This document shows positions 24,207-34,183 of a stretch of DNA of 34,562 bases, piece by piece. The notes beneath the pieces were generated by a model, which had not been told where the DNA came from, did not search any database, and saw only the letters and a program-made list of their open reading frames with translations. Both the position numbers and the translations under genes were made by a program. Numbering within the stretch: the first letter of the stretch is position 1; every line of letters starts with the position of its first letter. This stretch comes from a bacterium (GTDB taxonomy: Bacteria > Actinomycetota > Aquicultoria > Aquicultorales > Aquicultoraceae). The stretch covers positions 1 through 34,562 of the forward strand of contig CADDYS010000013.1 in assembly GCA_902810715.1 (NCBI GenBank), in the 5' to 3' direction.

Positions 24207-25037
24207 GAGTGTTCTGAAGATACCCTTACTAACCAGTTCCATTAAGTTGTGTGTTATGGGGCCGGGTTTACTATTTCCGATTGATTTTTTGTCGATTTTA
24301 ACAAGAGGCATGATTTCCATGAGGGAGTTGGTTAGGAACAACTCGTCCATCCTATAGATATCATCGACATAGATGCTTCGCTGCAGCACCGAGTGGCCGG
24401 CTTGGGTAGCTGTCTTGATTACAAAACCGCGCATTATCCCCGGCAAGAGGCCGTCGACAACCGGTGGGGTATAGATCTTCTCTTCCTTTATCGCAAAAAC
24501 GTTTGTGTAAGAGCCCTCGGTTACATATCCCTGCTCATTCATAAGTATGGCCTCGTCGCATCCCGTGGTAGCCGCCTTTCTTCTTGCCAGGGCTGAGAGC
24601 TGGTAGCTTGTTGATTTTATCCTATTGAGTGGGTTATGAGAAAACCGGTATCCGGCTAGAGTTATAGCCGACATACCCTTTTCGTAAAGCGACTTGTCGT
24701 ATCCGGTAAAAGGGGCCGCCGTTATAACAACCGTCGGGTATGTTTTATCCAGAGGTCCTCTTGTTATGGTCAGGCGAATTCGTGCATCCGCTAAGTTGTT
24801 GACTTCTAAGATATTTTTGCAAGCATCGGACAGGACTTCTTTTTTGGGGACATTTTTGATCTCCAGGAACTTTGCCGAGTCGATCAACCGATTCAGGTGT
24901 TCTTCAAGTGCAAATATTGTGCCGCTGTATGAGCGCATGGTCTCAAAAAGACCGTCCCCATGCTGAAAACCGCTATCAAAAACACTTGCTCTCGCTTCGG
25001 CTTCATCAACAAACAGGCCGTCGATATAAACGATCAC
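24177..25037 (-). CDS. pabC: aminodeoxychorismate lyase-like PLP enzyme (class IV aminotransferase fold)
   Basis: 286 residues. VYIDGLFVDEAEARASVFDSGFQHGDGLFETMR is the class IV N-terminus in outline, with PLP Lys in NRIKSTSYQ and the phosphate-binding EGSYTNVF. In folate synthesis this enzyme releases 4-aminobenzoate and pyruvate from aminodeoxychorismate. Class IV enzymes also include branched-chain and D-alanine aminotransferases; the pabB-like gene directly upstream is the main reason for choosing pabC. The start is GTG 25037 with GGAGG 11 bases upstream. The last residues (AQARSAGL) are encoded by GTAGCGCAGG repeats. Confidence 0.78.
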   Translation of the reverse strand: MIVYIDGLFVDEAEARASVFDSGFQHGDGLFETMRSYSGTIFALEEHLNRLIDSAKFLEIKNVPKKEVLSDACKNILEVNNLADARIRLTITRGPLDKTYPTVVITAAPFTGYDKSLYEKGMSAITLAGYRFSHNPLNRIKSTSYQLSALARRKAATTGCDEAILMNEQGYVTEGSYTNVFAIKEEKIYTPPVVDGLLPGIMRGFVIKTATQAGHSVLQRSIYVDDIYRMDELFLTNSLMEIMPLVKIDKKSIGNSKPGPITHNLMELVSKGIFRTLVAQARSAGL

Positions 25038-25094
25038 TTAGCGTCTACCCTCCTTTAACACTCCACACATCAATTGACCATAAGAATTCTTAAA

Positions 25095-25217
25095 TAGTCA
25101 AAGGAGAAAATAGAGAATAGACCGAATAGAAAATGCTCTTAGTAACTTTATCCTCATCTTTCAAACTTATCCCACAATAATTCAATCTATTTTCTACTTC
25201 TCTATTTTCTATTCTCT
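25095..25217. repeat. A/T-rich inverted repeats of TAGAGAATAG words
   Basis: Near 25105-25121 the plus strand reads AGAAAATAGAGAATAG; near 25180-25216 the complement (CTCTATTTTCTATTCTCT) occurs more than once. The structure fills the spacer between pabB and pabC and might reduce read-through. Confidence 0.55.
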
Positions 25218-25218
25218 A

Positions 25219-25311
25219 GTACAGCGTCACTTTACTTTGATCGATAAGCATTCTTTGCTGTCGATAGGTAGTCTGCATTAATAAACCGTCAATTTATGTG
25301 TGACGCTGTAC
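25219..25311. mobile_element. 93-bp MITE-like element flanked by TA
   Basis: Terminal inverted repeats GTACAGCGTCAC (25219-25230) and GTGACGCTGTAC (25300-25311) are perfect over 12 bases, with weaker matching inside. Each end is flanked by TA, as for IS630/Tc1-mariner-type elements that duplicate a TA target. It encodes no protein. Its right end contributes the last codons and stop of pabB. No second copy is present in this window. Confidence 0.6.
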
Positions 25312-26721
25312 TAAGCCAAGCGCGTGAAACATAGCCCGCGCTTTATCAATGGTCTCCTCATACTCAGCGTCTGCATCCGAGTCGGCAACTATGCCGCCGC
25401 CCACCTGCAGGTATGTCTTATTACCCAACACGGTTATCGTTCGAATTGCGATGCTTGTATCCATCCTGCCGTTTGAGCTTATATAGCCAATAGCACCAGT
25501 ATAGATATTTCGACGGTGCGGCTCGAGTTCCTCTATTATCTCCATCGCCCTGACCTTCGGGGCGCCGGTTATCGAGCCCCCGGGGAAACTCGCTCTGAGC
25601 AAATCCACCGCGCCGACCCCGTCTCGAAGCCTTCCGGCAACGGTCGATACGAGATGATGCACAGCCTTGTAACTCTCGACAACCATCAGTTCGGGTACCG
25701 TAACACTTCCGTACTCACAAACCCTGCCCAGGTCGTTTCGCTTGACATCCACAATCATAACATGCTCTGCGGCATCTTTCTCGCTTGCACGTAGCTCTTT
25801 AATTGAGAGATCATCTTTTGTTTTGTCATTATAGTGCGGCCTGGTACCTTTAATCGGCCTGGTCTCGACATAGCGGTCGTCCATAAACATAAACCGCTCC
25901 GGCGAGGAACTTAAGATCGAAAAATCCCCATAGCTTAAGAAGGCTCCAAACGGGGCAGGGTTGCAATCGCGCAGCCTCTTATAAAGCGTGTAATGATCTA
26001 CTTTTAAGTCGGCGGCGAACCGCTGTGCCAGATTTACCTGAAAAATATCACCCTTGCTTATGTATTCTTTAGCTTTATCGATAATACGTCTATACTCCCT
26101 GCGGGTGAAATTTGAAGCCAGGTTGACGGCGGCACTGCCGTTCGCGCCGCTATACCTCGCCTGACGGCCCGCATTAACCCTTTTCATCAACCGGTTAAGA
26201 CGGTTTTTCGCCTTAGATTCATCGCCTCGGCTGTCGCCAGGTATATATGCGACTGCAAAGGCTCTTTTATCCCTGTGGTCGATGACCACGGCTTCGGTGT
26301 AGAAGCTGAGATAAATATCCGGTATCTTCTGATCGTCCAGGGCTATATCGGGGAGTTTCTCTATCTGCCGGTTTAAGTCGTAGCCGAAATATCCTACCGC
26401 GCCGCCGGTAAACGGAATCCTTGAGGAATCGTCGTTTTGAAGAGAGCCGAAGGATTTTATGGTCTGATCTACCGCTTCTAACGGGTCGCCTTCACGCCGG
26501 ATAAGTTCTCCGTTTTTGATTATTTCAATTAAGCGGTTTTTTGTCCTCAGGATAATTTTTGGGTTGCTTCCCAGGATGGAGTACCGGCCGTACTTGTCCA
26601 TCTCAAGAGCGCTATCGAAAAGAAACGGCAGCGGGTCGTTAAGCAAGCCTTCGAGGGCTGCAGAAGGATTTTCTATGTAGTTGATTTCTTCGACTAGCAG
26701 TTTTGGGATTTTATTTGACAT
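25294..26721 (-). CDS. pabB: aminodeoxychorismate synthase component I
   Basis: A 475-residue chorismate-binding enzyme. RPIKGTRPH carries the Lys typical of PabB where anthranilate synthase TrpE usually has Ala (PIAGT). Also present: SSSPERFM, DVKRNDLGRVCEYG, SFPGGSITGAPKVRAMEIIEELE and DTSIAIRTI. It makes 4-amino-4-deoxychorismate, with ammonia from a PabA-type glutaminase not in this window, and hands it to the pabC-like enzyme downstream. The C-terminus after HALGL (VQRHT, stop) comes from the end of a MITE-like element, but the conserved core is complete. GAGGGG lies just before the ATG. Confidence 0.88.
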   Translation of the reverse strand: MSNKIPKLLVEEINYIENPSAALEGLLNDPLPFLFDSALEMDKYGRYSILGSNPKIILRTKNRLIEIIKNGELIRREGDPLEAVDQTIKSFGSLQNDDSSRIPFTGGAVGYFGYDLNRQIEKLPDIALDDQKIPDIYLSFYTEAVVIDHRDKRAFAVAYIPGDSRGDESKAKNRLNRLMKRVNAGRQARYSGANGSAAVNLASNFTRREYRRIIDKAKEYISKGDIFQVNLAQRFAADLKVDHYTLYKRLRDCNPAPFGAFLSYGDFSILSSSPERFMFMDDRYVETRPIKGTRPHYNDKTKDDLSIKELRASEKDAAEHVMIVDVKRNDLGRVCEYGSVTVPELMVVESYKAVHHLVSTVAGRLRDGVGAVDLLRASFPGGSITGAPKVRAMEIIEELEPHRRNIYTGAIGYISSNGRMDTSIAIRTITVLGNKTYLQVGGGIVADSDADAEYEETIDKARAMFHALGLVQRHT

Positions 26722-26742
26722 TGCCCCTCGCTTAGAAATTAG

Positions 26743-26856
26743 GTAGTTGCCTCATTTATGAGGTGTCTTCCGCTCCATCAGTGGAGCAACTGCGCGCCTA
26801 ATAAATTAGGCAACTACGGGTCGTGCAACTGCGCGCCCGATAAATCGGGCAACTAC
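26743..26856. repeat. cluster of three REP-like hairpins with GTAG foot
   Basis: One copy on the plus strand (GTAGTTGC + CTCATTTATGAG, 26743-26763) and two on the minus strand (26817-26786 and 26856-26825; GTAGTTGCC + RATTTATY stem + CGCGCAGTTGC). Stems differ in sequence but preserve pairing, the mark of a structured element. Opposed orientation resembles BIMEs. They occupy the pabB leader region. Confidence 0.8.
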
Positions 26857-26870
26857 CACGTGTAAATTAA

Positions 26871-26905
26871 AAGCGGGCACCCATTGGTTGGTTGGGTGCC
26901 CGCTT
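26871..26905 (-). terminator. strong intrinsic terminator upstream of pabB
   Basis: A 13-bp stem (AAGCGGGCACCCA with TGGGTGCCCGCTT), nine-base loop, followed on the minus strand by TTTTAATTT. It is about 200 bases past the hisG stop and 150 before pabB. It could end hisG transcripts or be the terminator of a pabB leader. Confidence 0.85.
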
Positions 26906-26993
26906 GAGAGGCTAACATACCAAACATTTTGTTATGTTTCTTTCGATATATTTACACTAAATTGTTAATTAATGCAAGCATTAATTTAGGTCA

Positions 26994-27101
26994 CGGCTGA
27001 TAGCTCGTAGCTCACAGCATGAAAGCAAGAGATGAGGGCATTAACTTTTGATATATTATTGAGATCCCTCGGCTCCGCTCGGGATGACAATCGGGTTCAC
27101 C
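26994..27101. repeat. composite dispersed repeat downstream of hisG
   Basis: GATAGCTCGTAGCTCACAGC, then GAAAGCAAGAGATGAGGGCA, an A/T spacer, and GAGATCCCTCGGCTCCGCTC with GGGATGACAA. Same order and orientation as the copy upstream of hisG (27993-28140). Confidence 0.78.
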
Positions 27102-27104
27102 GAT

Positions 27105-27977
27105 TTAGCGGATGATTTTTGAGATGGCGAGTTCGATGATGTCTTCTGCGCCTTTGGCTTTTAGCTGGGGTATGAGTGTGTTTACGCTTGCTTTCTCGAC
27201 AACGGTCTCGATTGCGAAGTAGTTTGAGTTATATAGCTTAGACACTGTGGGATTTTTAAGCGCGGGCAGGACGGCGACTATCTCTTCTAGTTTATCTTCT
27301 GGGACGTTCATGCTTATAAGCACCTTGCCGCGTGCTTCAATGACTCCCAATAGAAGCGTCTTTACTTCTTCAATCGCCTGTCTTTTGTCGGGATTTGCCC
27401 AGGCCTTTTTGTTGGCCATCAGGCGCGTGGTCGACTCCAAAACCGTGTCCACTATCTTAAGCCTGTTTCGCTTTAGGGTCTCCCCTGTTTCGGTCAGGTC
27501 AACGACGACGTCGACCAGCTCGGGGATTTTAGCCTCGGTCGCGCCGTAGGAGAATGATATCTTTACCGGAACTCCGATCTTCTCGAAGTATCTCTGTGTC
27601 ACGTTAGGAAGCTCCGTGCTCACACGGCTGCCCGGCGGGATGTCCTTTGCGGACTTAATCGGTGAATCCTCGGGGACCGCTATGACAAGGCGCATGATAC
27701 CCGCGCCGGTCTTGGCGTAGGGCATATCGGCTACCTCAACCACGTCGGCGCCCGACTCGACAATCCAGTCGTAGCCTCCTATCCCCAGGTCGAAGTATCC
27801 CTCTTCAACATATTTGGGAATTTCCTGTGGACGCAGTATCTTAACCTTGCTGATCCTGGGATCGTTTATCGTGGGGTTGTACCCGCGAGAACGCTTTTTA
27901 ATCTCAAGGTCGGCTTCGGTAAAAAGCATTAATGTTTGTTCTTCGAGACTTCCTTTTGGTAACGCTATTCTTAGCAT
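27105..27977 (-). CDS. hisG: ATP phosphoribosyltransferase, long form
   Basis: First enzyme of histidine synthesis, joining ATP and PRPP. The 290-residue length and C-terminal domain (TLLLGVIEARGKVLISMNVPEDKLEEI, in part) show the long HisG form with its own regulatory domain, so no HisZ is needed. Catalytic-domain motifs: RIALPKGSLEEQT, DLGIGGYDWI, STELPNVTQRYF, and VVVDLTETGETLKRNRL. ATG 27977 is chosen over GTG 27986 because GGAG lies eight bases upstream. No other his gene is in the window. The gene is bracketed by two direct copies of a composite repeat. Confidence 0.96.
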   Translation of the reverse strand: MLRIALPKGSLEEQTLMLFTEADLEIKKRSRGYNPTINDPRISKVKILRPQEIPKYVEEGYFDLGIGGYDWIVESGADVVEVADMPYAKTGAGIMRLVIAVPEDSPIKSAKDIPPGSRVSTELPNVTQRYFEKIGVPVKISFSYGATEAKIPELVDVVVDLTETGETLKRNRLKIVDTVLESTTRLMANKKAWANPDKRQAIEEVKTLLLGVIEARGKVLISMNVPEDKLEEIVAVLPALKNPTVSKLYNSNYFAIETVVEKASVNTLIPQLKAKGAEDIIELAISKIIR

Positions 27978-27992
27978 CTTAAACACTCCGTG

Positions 27993-28140
27993 TTAGCTCA
28001 TAGGTCGCAGCTCACAGGGTGAAAGCAAGAGATGTGGGCAATAATTTTTGATAATATAACAGAGATTCTTCGGCTCCGGCCCTCCGTTACACTACGGGCC
28101 TCCGCTCAGAATGACTATTCCTGCCCACCCGTTCACCCGC
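27993..28140. repeat. composite dispersed repeat upstream of hisG
   Basis: AGCTCATAGGTCGCAGCTCACAG, in part, then GGTGAAAGCAAGAGATGTGG, an A/T spacer and GAGATTCTTCGGCTCC. The last unit is interrupted by a GGCCC...GGGCC hairpin insertion before resuming CCGCTCAGAATGAC, and ends in CCGTTCACCCG. It lies ahead of hisG, so it is transcribed if the promoter is further upstream. Confidence 0.78.
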
Positions 28141-28170
28141 TCACCAGGTTACTATTTCACCGTAAGTTCG

Positions 28171-28191
28171 TCCGATAAATCGGACAACTAC
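28171..28191 (-). repeat. REP-like hairpin with GTAG foot
   Basis: Minus strand: GTAGTTG followed by TCCGATTTATCGGA. Same family as 26743-26856. Confidence 0.75.
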
Positions 28192-28285
28192 CCCTATAAT
28201 CGGCATAACTAGCCATCTATTAAAGGCATGCTAGTTTATTAGTTTAACACGTTAAAGTAGTAGAGTAAACACCTAGAGGCTATTT

Positions 28286-31126
<2,841 letters not shown>

Positions 31127-31146
31127 TGATTGGTTCTCTTTTCTTG

Positions 31147-31191
31147 CCCGATAAATAGAGCAACTACATGCCTGATAAATCGAGCGACTAC
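31147..31191 (-). repeat. two REP-like GTAG elements in the uvrA leader
   Basis: Minus strand: GTAGTCG + CTCGATTTATCAGG (31191-31171) and GTAGTTG + CTCTATTTATCGGG (31167-31147). The stems are partly degenerate. They lie between the candidate promoter and uvrA start, so would be in the mRNA leader. Confidence 0.72.
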
Positions 31192-31220
31192 ATGCTTGAT
31201 GAAAATAAATCTCCTGTTTG

Positions 31221-31229
31221 ATTATATCA
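31221..31229 (-). promoter_or_regulatory. extended -10 promoter for uvrA
   Basis: TGATATAAT on the minus strand matches the extended -10 form TGnTATAAT exactly. It is 95 bases before the uvrA start. No LexA-type box was recognised nearby. Confidence 0.5.
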
Positions 31230-31319
31230 GGACGGGCAATGCTTAAGCGATTTCTTAACTTACTTGGTACCGCCCACGGCGGTGCTGCTTTTGGCTCACT
31301 GTTGAGCCTGCTTGCCTAC

Positions 31320-31784
31320 TCAGGTGCTTGGCTCCTTAAGTTTGGTGGTGGCAAGCTTCTTAACTACCCCGAGCTTATCTTTGGGAAAGAATATTTTGTC
31401 TTTGTTTGAGGATTTAACATTTGCTCCATTTTGATACATAATCTGCAGCAGACCCGAATCGCGGAGGATGAAGGCCTCGCCTATTTTCTTATCTCCGCTG
31501 AACCAACGGAGTAGGTAGCCACTTGCTCATTTTCAGACCTTGCCGCTCTTTGTCGTAAATGAGAGCCCCGACATTATGTCCTTAAATACCTGGTCAGATT
31601 TGTCGTAAGTCCCAACATACTTCCACTTAATCGGCTGGCCGCTGTAGATAACAACCGCATCCGCCCTTCTCATCGCGTTGTAAAACTCAGACGCGTCTTT
31701 CGGCGGCTTCAAGAACCAGGCCAAGCCGATAGCGACGAGTACTAATATGCTTATTGGTATAAGATACTTTTTACGAAGATCCAT
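31320..31784 (-). pseudogene. small membrane-anchored protein, broken by two compensating frameshifts
   Basis: From ATG 31784 the frame gives MDLRKKYLIPISILVLVAIG (one membrane helix) and a soluble part ending at two close TGA codons (31535-31533 and 31529-31527). Beyond them the same frame continues as good protein: GYLLRWFSGDKKIGEAFILR and onward to TGA 31322-31320. Between about 31566 and 31524 the neighbouring frame reads ALIYDKERQGLKMS, which joins the two parts smoothly. One gain or loss near 31566 and another near 31524 thus restore about 154 residues. No family was recognised. It may be a true pseudogene or carry two sequence errors. GTGGGG precedes the ATG. Confidence 0.65.
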
Positions 31785-31811
31785 CGACCACCCCACGTTT
31801 AATCATCAATC

Positions 31812-31898
31812 ATAGTTGCTCGATTCATCGAGCGCGCTGTTGCACCATCCGTAGCTACCTGACTTATCAGGCCTGTAGATTTATCAGGCGCGCAGTTC
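31812..31898 (+). repeat. three REP-like elements beside the RAYT remnant
   Basis: Plus strand: ATAGTTG + CTCGATTCATCGAG + CGCGCTGTTGC; GTAGCTA + CCTGACTTATCAGG; and TGTAGATTTATCAGG + CGCGCAGTTCC. They lie directly downstream of the RAYT remnant stop (31916), where RAYT genes are usually flanked by their REPs. Confidence 0.72.
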
Positions 31899-31915
31899 CA
31901 CAATTCATCGGCAAA

Positions 31916-32125
31916 TCATTCATAAAACTGTTCAAGCTCTATTCTTTCAACCAAGGGATTATCCATTATATATTGTCTAATTTGTTCTAAAGCTTTCTCA
32001 CTTCTTATAATATGCTCATAATAATTAGGTTGCCAGACTTTAAATCCAGCTTCTTTGCTTACAATCGCTTTTAACCTTTTAACTATTTCGCCAAGTTTTA
32101 AATCACAGCTATCAAGGACTATATC
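31916..32125 (-). pseudogene. RAYT (REP-associated tyrosine transposase), C-terminal remnant
   Basis: An uninterrupted minus-strand frame of 69 codons with no start. It reads LKLGEIVKRLKAIVSKEAG, then VWQPNYYEHIIRSEKALEQI and RQYIMDNPL, ending EQFYE. The WQxNYYEHIIRxE...IRxYIxxNP pattern is the C-terminal part of the Y1/transposase-17 family. The N-terminal half with the HUH metal-binding motif is absent: upstream lies a dispersed TCATCCTGAGCAAAGC repeat and then the rarA start. The fragment cannot be active by itself. It matters because RAYTs act on GTAG-footed hairpins such as those found next to it. Confidence 0.8.
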
Positions 32126-32165
32126 TCATCCTGAGCAAAGCGTAAGCGGAGTCGAAGGATGACAT
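32126..32165. repeat. dispersed TCATCCTGAGC...GGAGTCGAAGGATGA repeat
   Basis: An inverted-repeat unit whose ends (TCATCCT / AGGATGA) pair. From memory the same word is scattered through many unrelated bacterial genomes. It marks the broken 5' edge of the RAYT remnant and the upstream edge of rarA. Confidence 0.65.
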
Positions 32166-32225
32166 TTGTTACACCTTCACCCTCTCTGCTGGTATTTTCC
32201 GGGCTTTCCTATTAAAATCCAACTT

Positions 32226-33530
32226 ATGGATACTTTGTTTTCTGCAAACGTTGCGAAGAATGCGCCACTTGCTGAGAAGATGCGTCCGCGGAGTCTGGAT
32301 GAATTCGTTGGGCAGGAGCATCTATTGGGTAAAGACGGACTGCTTGGAAATATCATCTCAAGCGATAAGCTAAACTCAATGATCCTCTGGGGACCACCGG
32401 GGAGTGGCAAGACAACTATCGCCAGGATTATCGCCAACATGACCAGAGCCCACTTTGTGGAGTTTTCCGCTGTGACAAGCGGAGTCGCAGACATCCGAAA
32501 AGTAGTCAAAGAAGCAACCGACAGGCGAAACCTCGAAGGGAAGCAGACAGTCCTGTTTGTCGATGAGATACACCGGTTCAACAAGGCGCAACAGGATGCC
32601 TTTCTGCCACATATCGAGGCGGGTACCATCGTATTAATCGGCGCAACTACCGAGAACCCCGGCTTTGAGGTAAACGCCCCAATTCTGTCGCGCTCCCGCC
32701 TCTTTCGACTTGAGCAGCTAACCGACGAGGACATTATTGAGATAATAAGAAGGGCAATCATAGATAGTGAGCGGGGACTTGGCAACCTAAACCTCATTGT
32801 TGATGAGGATGCGCTGGCCCACATAGCAAAAAGCGCAAATGGAGATGCAAGAGTTGCGCTAACCGCGCTTGAGATAGCTGCAAACAGTGCAAGCGAAGAT
32901 GCGCATATAACAATCGGTATCGCCGAGAGCGCAATCAATAAGAAGCAGCTTCAGTACGACCGTGCGGGCGACGCCCACCACGATATAATAAGCGCGTTTA
33001 TTAAGAGCATGCGTGGGAGCGACCCCGATGCCGCAGTCTATTACTTAGCAAGGATGTTGGAGAGCGGCGAAGAACCCAGGTTTATCGCAAGGCGCATGGT
33101 TATCTTCGCCTCGGAAGATATCGGAAATGCCGATCCCCATGCACTTATGCTTGCTGCCGCAACCGTGGATGCTCTAAACTTCGTCGGTCTACCTGAGGCC
33201 AAGCTAAATCTGTCCCAGTGTGCGACTTATCTTGCAAGCGCGCCCAAGTCAAACGCTGCAAAGACTGCAATCAATGAAGCGATCCAAGATGTCCAGAACG
33301 AGCGCATTGAGCCAATCCCCAACCACTTGAGAAATGCGCCGACCACTTTGGCTAAGAAGCTCGGGCACGGCAAGGGATATAAATACCCGCATGACTACCC
33401 AGAGAACTATGTCGAGGAGTCATACCTGCCCGAAGGACTAAAGGATAAGATTTACTACTGCCCGACAGAGAACGGCTATGAGAAGACGATTAAAGAGAGA
33501 CTTAATAAATTAAGAAAGAAAAAGGTGTAA
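32226..33530 (+). CDS. rarA: replication-associated recombination protein A, AAA+ ATPase (MgsA/RarA)
   Basis: 434 residues from ATG 32226. It shows PLAEKMRPRSLDEFVGQEHL, Walker A GPPGSGKTT (56-64), Walker B VLFVDEIHRFNKAQQDAFLP, sensor 1 IGATTENP, and the RarA-specific C-terminal half (YDRAGDAHHDIISAFIKSMRGSD and LARMLESGEEPRFIARR, in part). It acts at stalled replication forks and resembles clamp-loader subunits. The frame opens at 32166, but the conserved start is MDTLFSANVAKNAPL. No ribosome site precedes ATG 32226; TAAAAT lies seven bases before it, so a leaderless transcript is possible. Confidence 0.95.
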   Translation: MDTLFSANVAKNAPLAEKMRPRSLDEFVGQEHLLGKDGLLGNIISSDKLNSMILWGPPGSGKTTIARIIANMTRAHFVEFSAVTSGVADIRKVVKEATDRRNLEGKQTVLFVDEIHRFNKAQQDAFLPHIEAGTIVLIGATTENPGFEVNAPILSRSRLFRLEQLTDEDIIEIIRRAIIDSERGLGNLNLIVDEDALAHIAKSANGDARVALTALEIAANSASEDAHITIGIAESAINKKQLQYDRAGDAHHDIISAFIKSMRGSDPDAAVYYLARMLESGEEPRFIARRMVIFASEDIGNADPHALMLAAATVDALNFVGLPEAKLNLSQCATYLASAPKSNAAKTAINEAIQDVQNERIEPIPNHLRNAPTTLAKKLGHGKGYKYPHDYPENYVEESYLPEGLKDKIYYCPTENGYEKTIKERLNKLRKKKV

Positions 33531-33558
33531 TCTGCATATCGCTCGCTACCTAAATAGC

Positions 33559-33903
33559 TCATTGTTTAGTCTCCAGAACTGCTTCAAGCATGGGTATCAG
33601 TGGGGGAAGGTCGTGTTTAATAGTATGCCATAGAACTGTAGCGCTAATACCAAAATATTCGTGTACAAGAACGTTGCGAATACCTCTCATTTCATTCCAG
33701 GGGACATCAGGATATTGTTCCTGAATTCTCTCAGGTATATGGTTTGAAGCTTCCCCTATGATTGAGATATTCCTAACTACCGCATCGAAAACAAGCTCAT
33801 CGGCAACAAAATCTTCAAAACTCATGCCTTTGGTGTATCGCTGTGTTTTCTCGATTGATTCGAGAATATCTTCGATACGCGAGCGCCAGTCCCTATGCGG
33901 CAC
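33559..33903 (-). CDS. hepT: HepT-like HEPN ribonuclease toxin
   Basis: 114 residues, all-helical HEPN (formerly DUF86) protein. The active motif RX4HXY is present as RNVLVHEY within MRGIRNVLVHEYFG. In characterised HepT/MntA pairs the toxin is an RNase or tRNA-cleaving enzyme silenced by AMPylation of the motif Tyr. The start is GTG 33903 with AGGAGG six bases upstream, and it overlaps mntA by 11 bases, so the pair is translated together. Motif and length are intact, so the toxin is probably functional. Confidence 0.9.
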   Translation of the reverse strand: MPHRDWRSRIEDILESIEKTQRYTKGMSFEDFVADELVFDAVVRNISIIGEASNHIPERIQEQYPDVPWNEMRGIRNVLVHEYFGISATVLWHTIKHDLPPLIPMLEAVLETKQ

Positions 33904-34183
33904 GAATGGCCTCCTTTAATATTTGCTCACGCAGGCGATCTTTCAAAGCGTCGGGAGTAACCATATCAACCTTACGCTGAAGAAGCTCTTCTAAGTAAGT
34001 TTTCAAGCGCACAAACTCAAAAAGCCCTATTGGCTTGGCAAACTCAACCAGTATATCCACGTCGCTCTCCGGCCCGGCTTCGTCTCTTGCTACTGAACCA
34101 AAAATTGCAAGCGATTTTACGTCAAACTTAGTAAGCTCCTGTTTGTGCGATTTTAAGATTTGAAGGGCTTCATCACGCCTCAT
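33893..34183 (-). CDS. mntA: MntA-like minimal nucleotidyltransferase antitoxin
   Basis: 96 residues. The nucleotidyltransferase motif GSX10DXD is present exactly: GSVARDEAGPESDVD, followed by ILVEF. In known pairs MntA transfers AMP to the HepT tyrosine. RRDEALQILKSHKQELTKF precedes a short alpha/beta core, the usual minimal size. AGAGG lies six bases before the ATG. It is first in the pair, which fits antitoxin-first translation. No promoter could be assigned in the A/T-rich spacer before it. Confidence 0.9.
   Translation of the reverse strand: MRRDEALQILKSHKQELTKFDVKSLAIFGSVARDEAGPESDVDILVEFAKPIGLFEFVRLKTYLEELLQRKVDMVTPDALKDRLREQILKEAIRAA

Noticed and set aside
26743-26905. CRISPR array in the repeat-rich pabB spacer
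   Set aside because: Repeats are few, palindromic, in mixed orientation and unevenly spaced, with no cas genes; they fit REP-like elements.
26722-26990. T-box leader before pabB
   Set aside because: No T-box core sequence (AGGGTGGNACCGCG-like) is present; only a terminator and REP-like hairpins are seen.
31218-31409. Plus-strand 63-codon frame with a hydrophobic start ([10 protein letters not shown]...)
   Set aside because: It lies opposite the frameshifted minus-strand gene, which has better protein character, and has no ribosome site; treated as its shadow.
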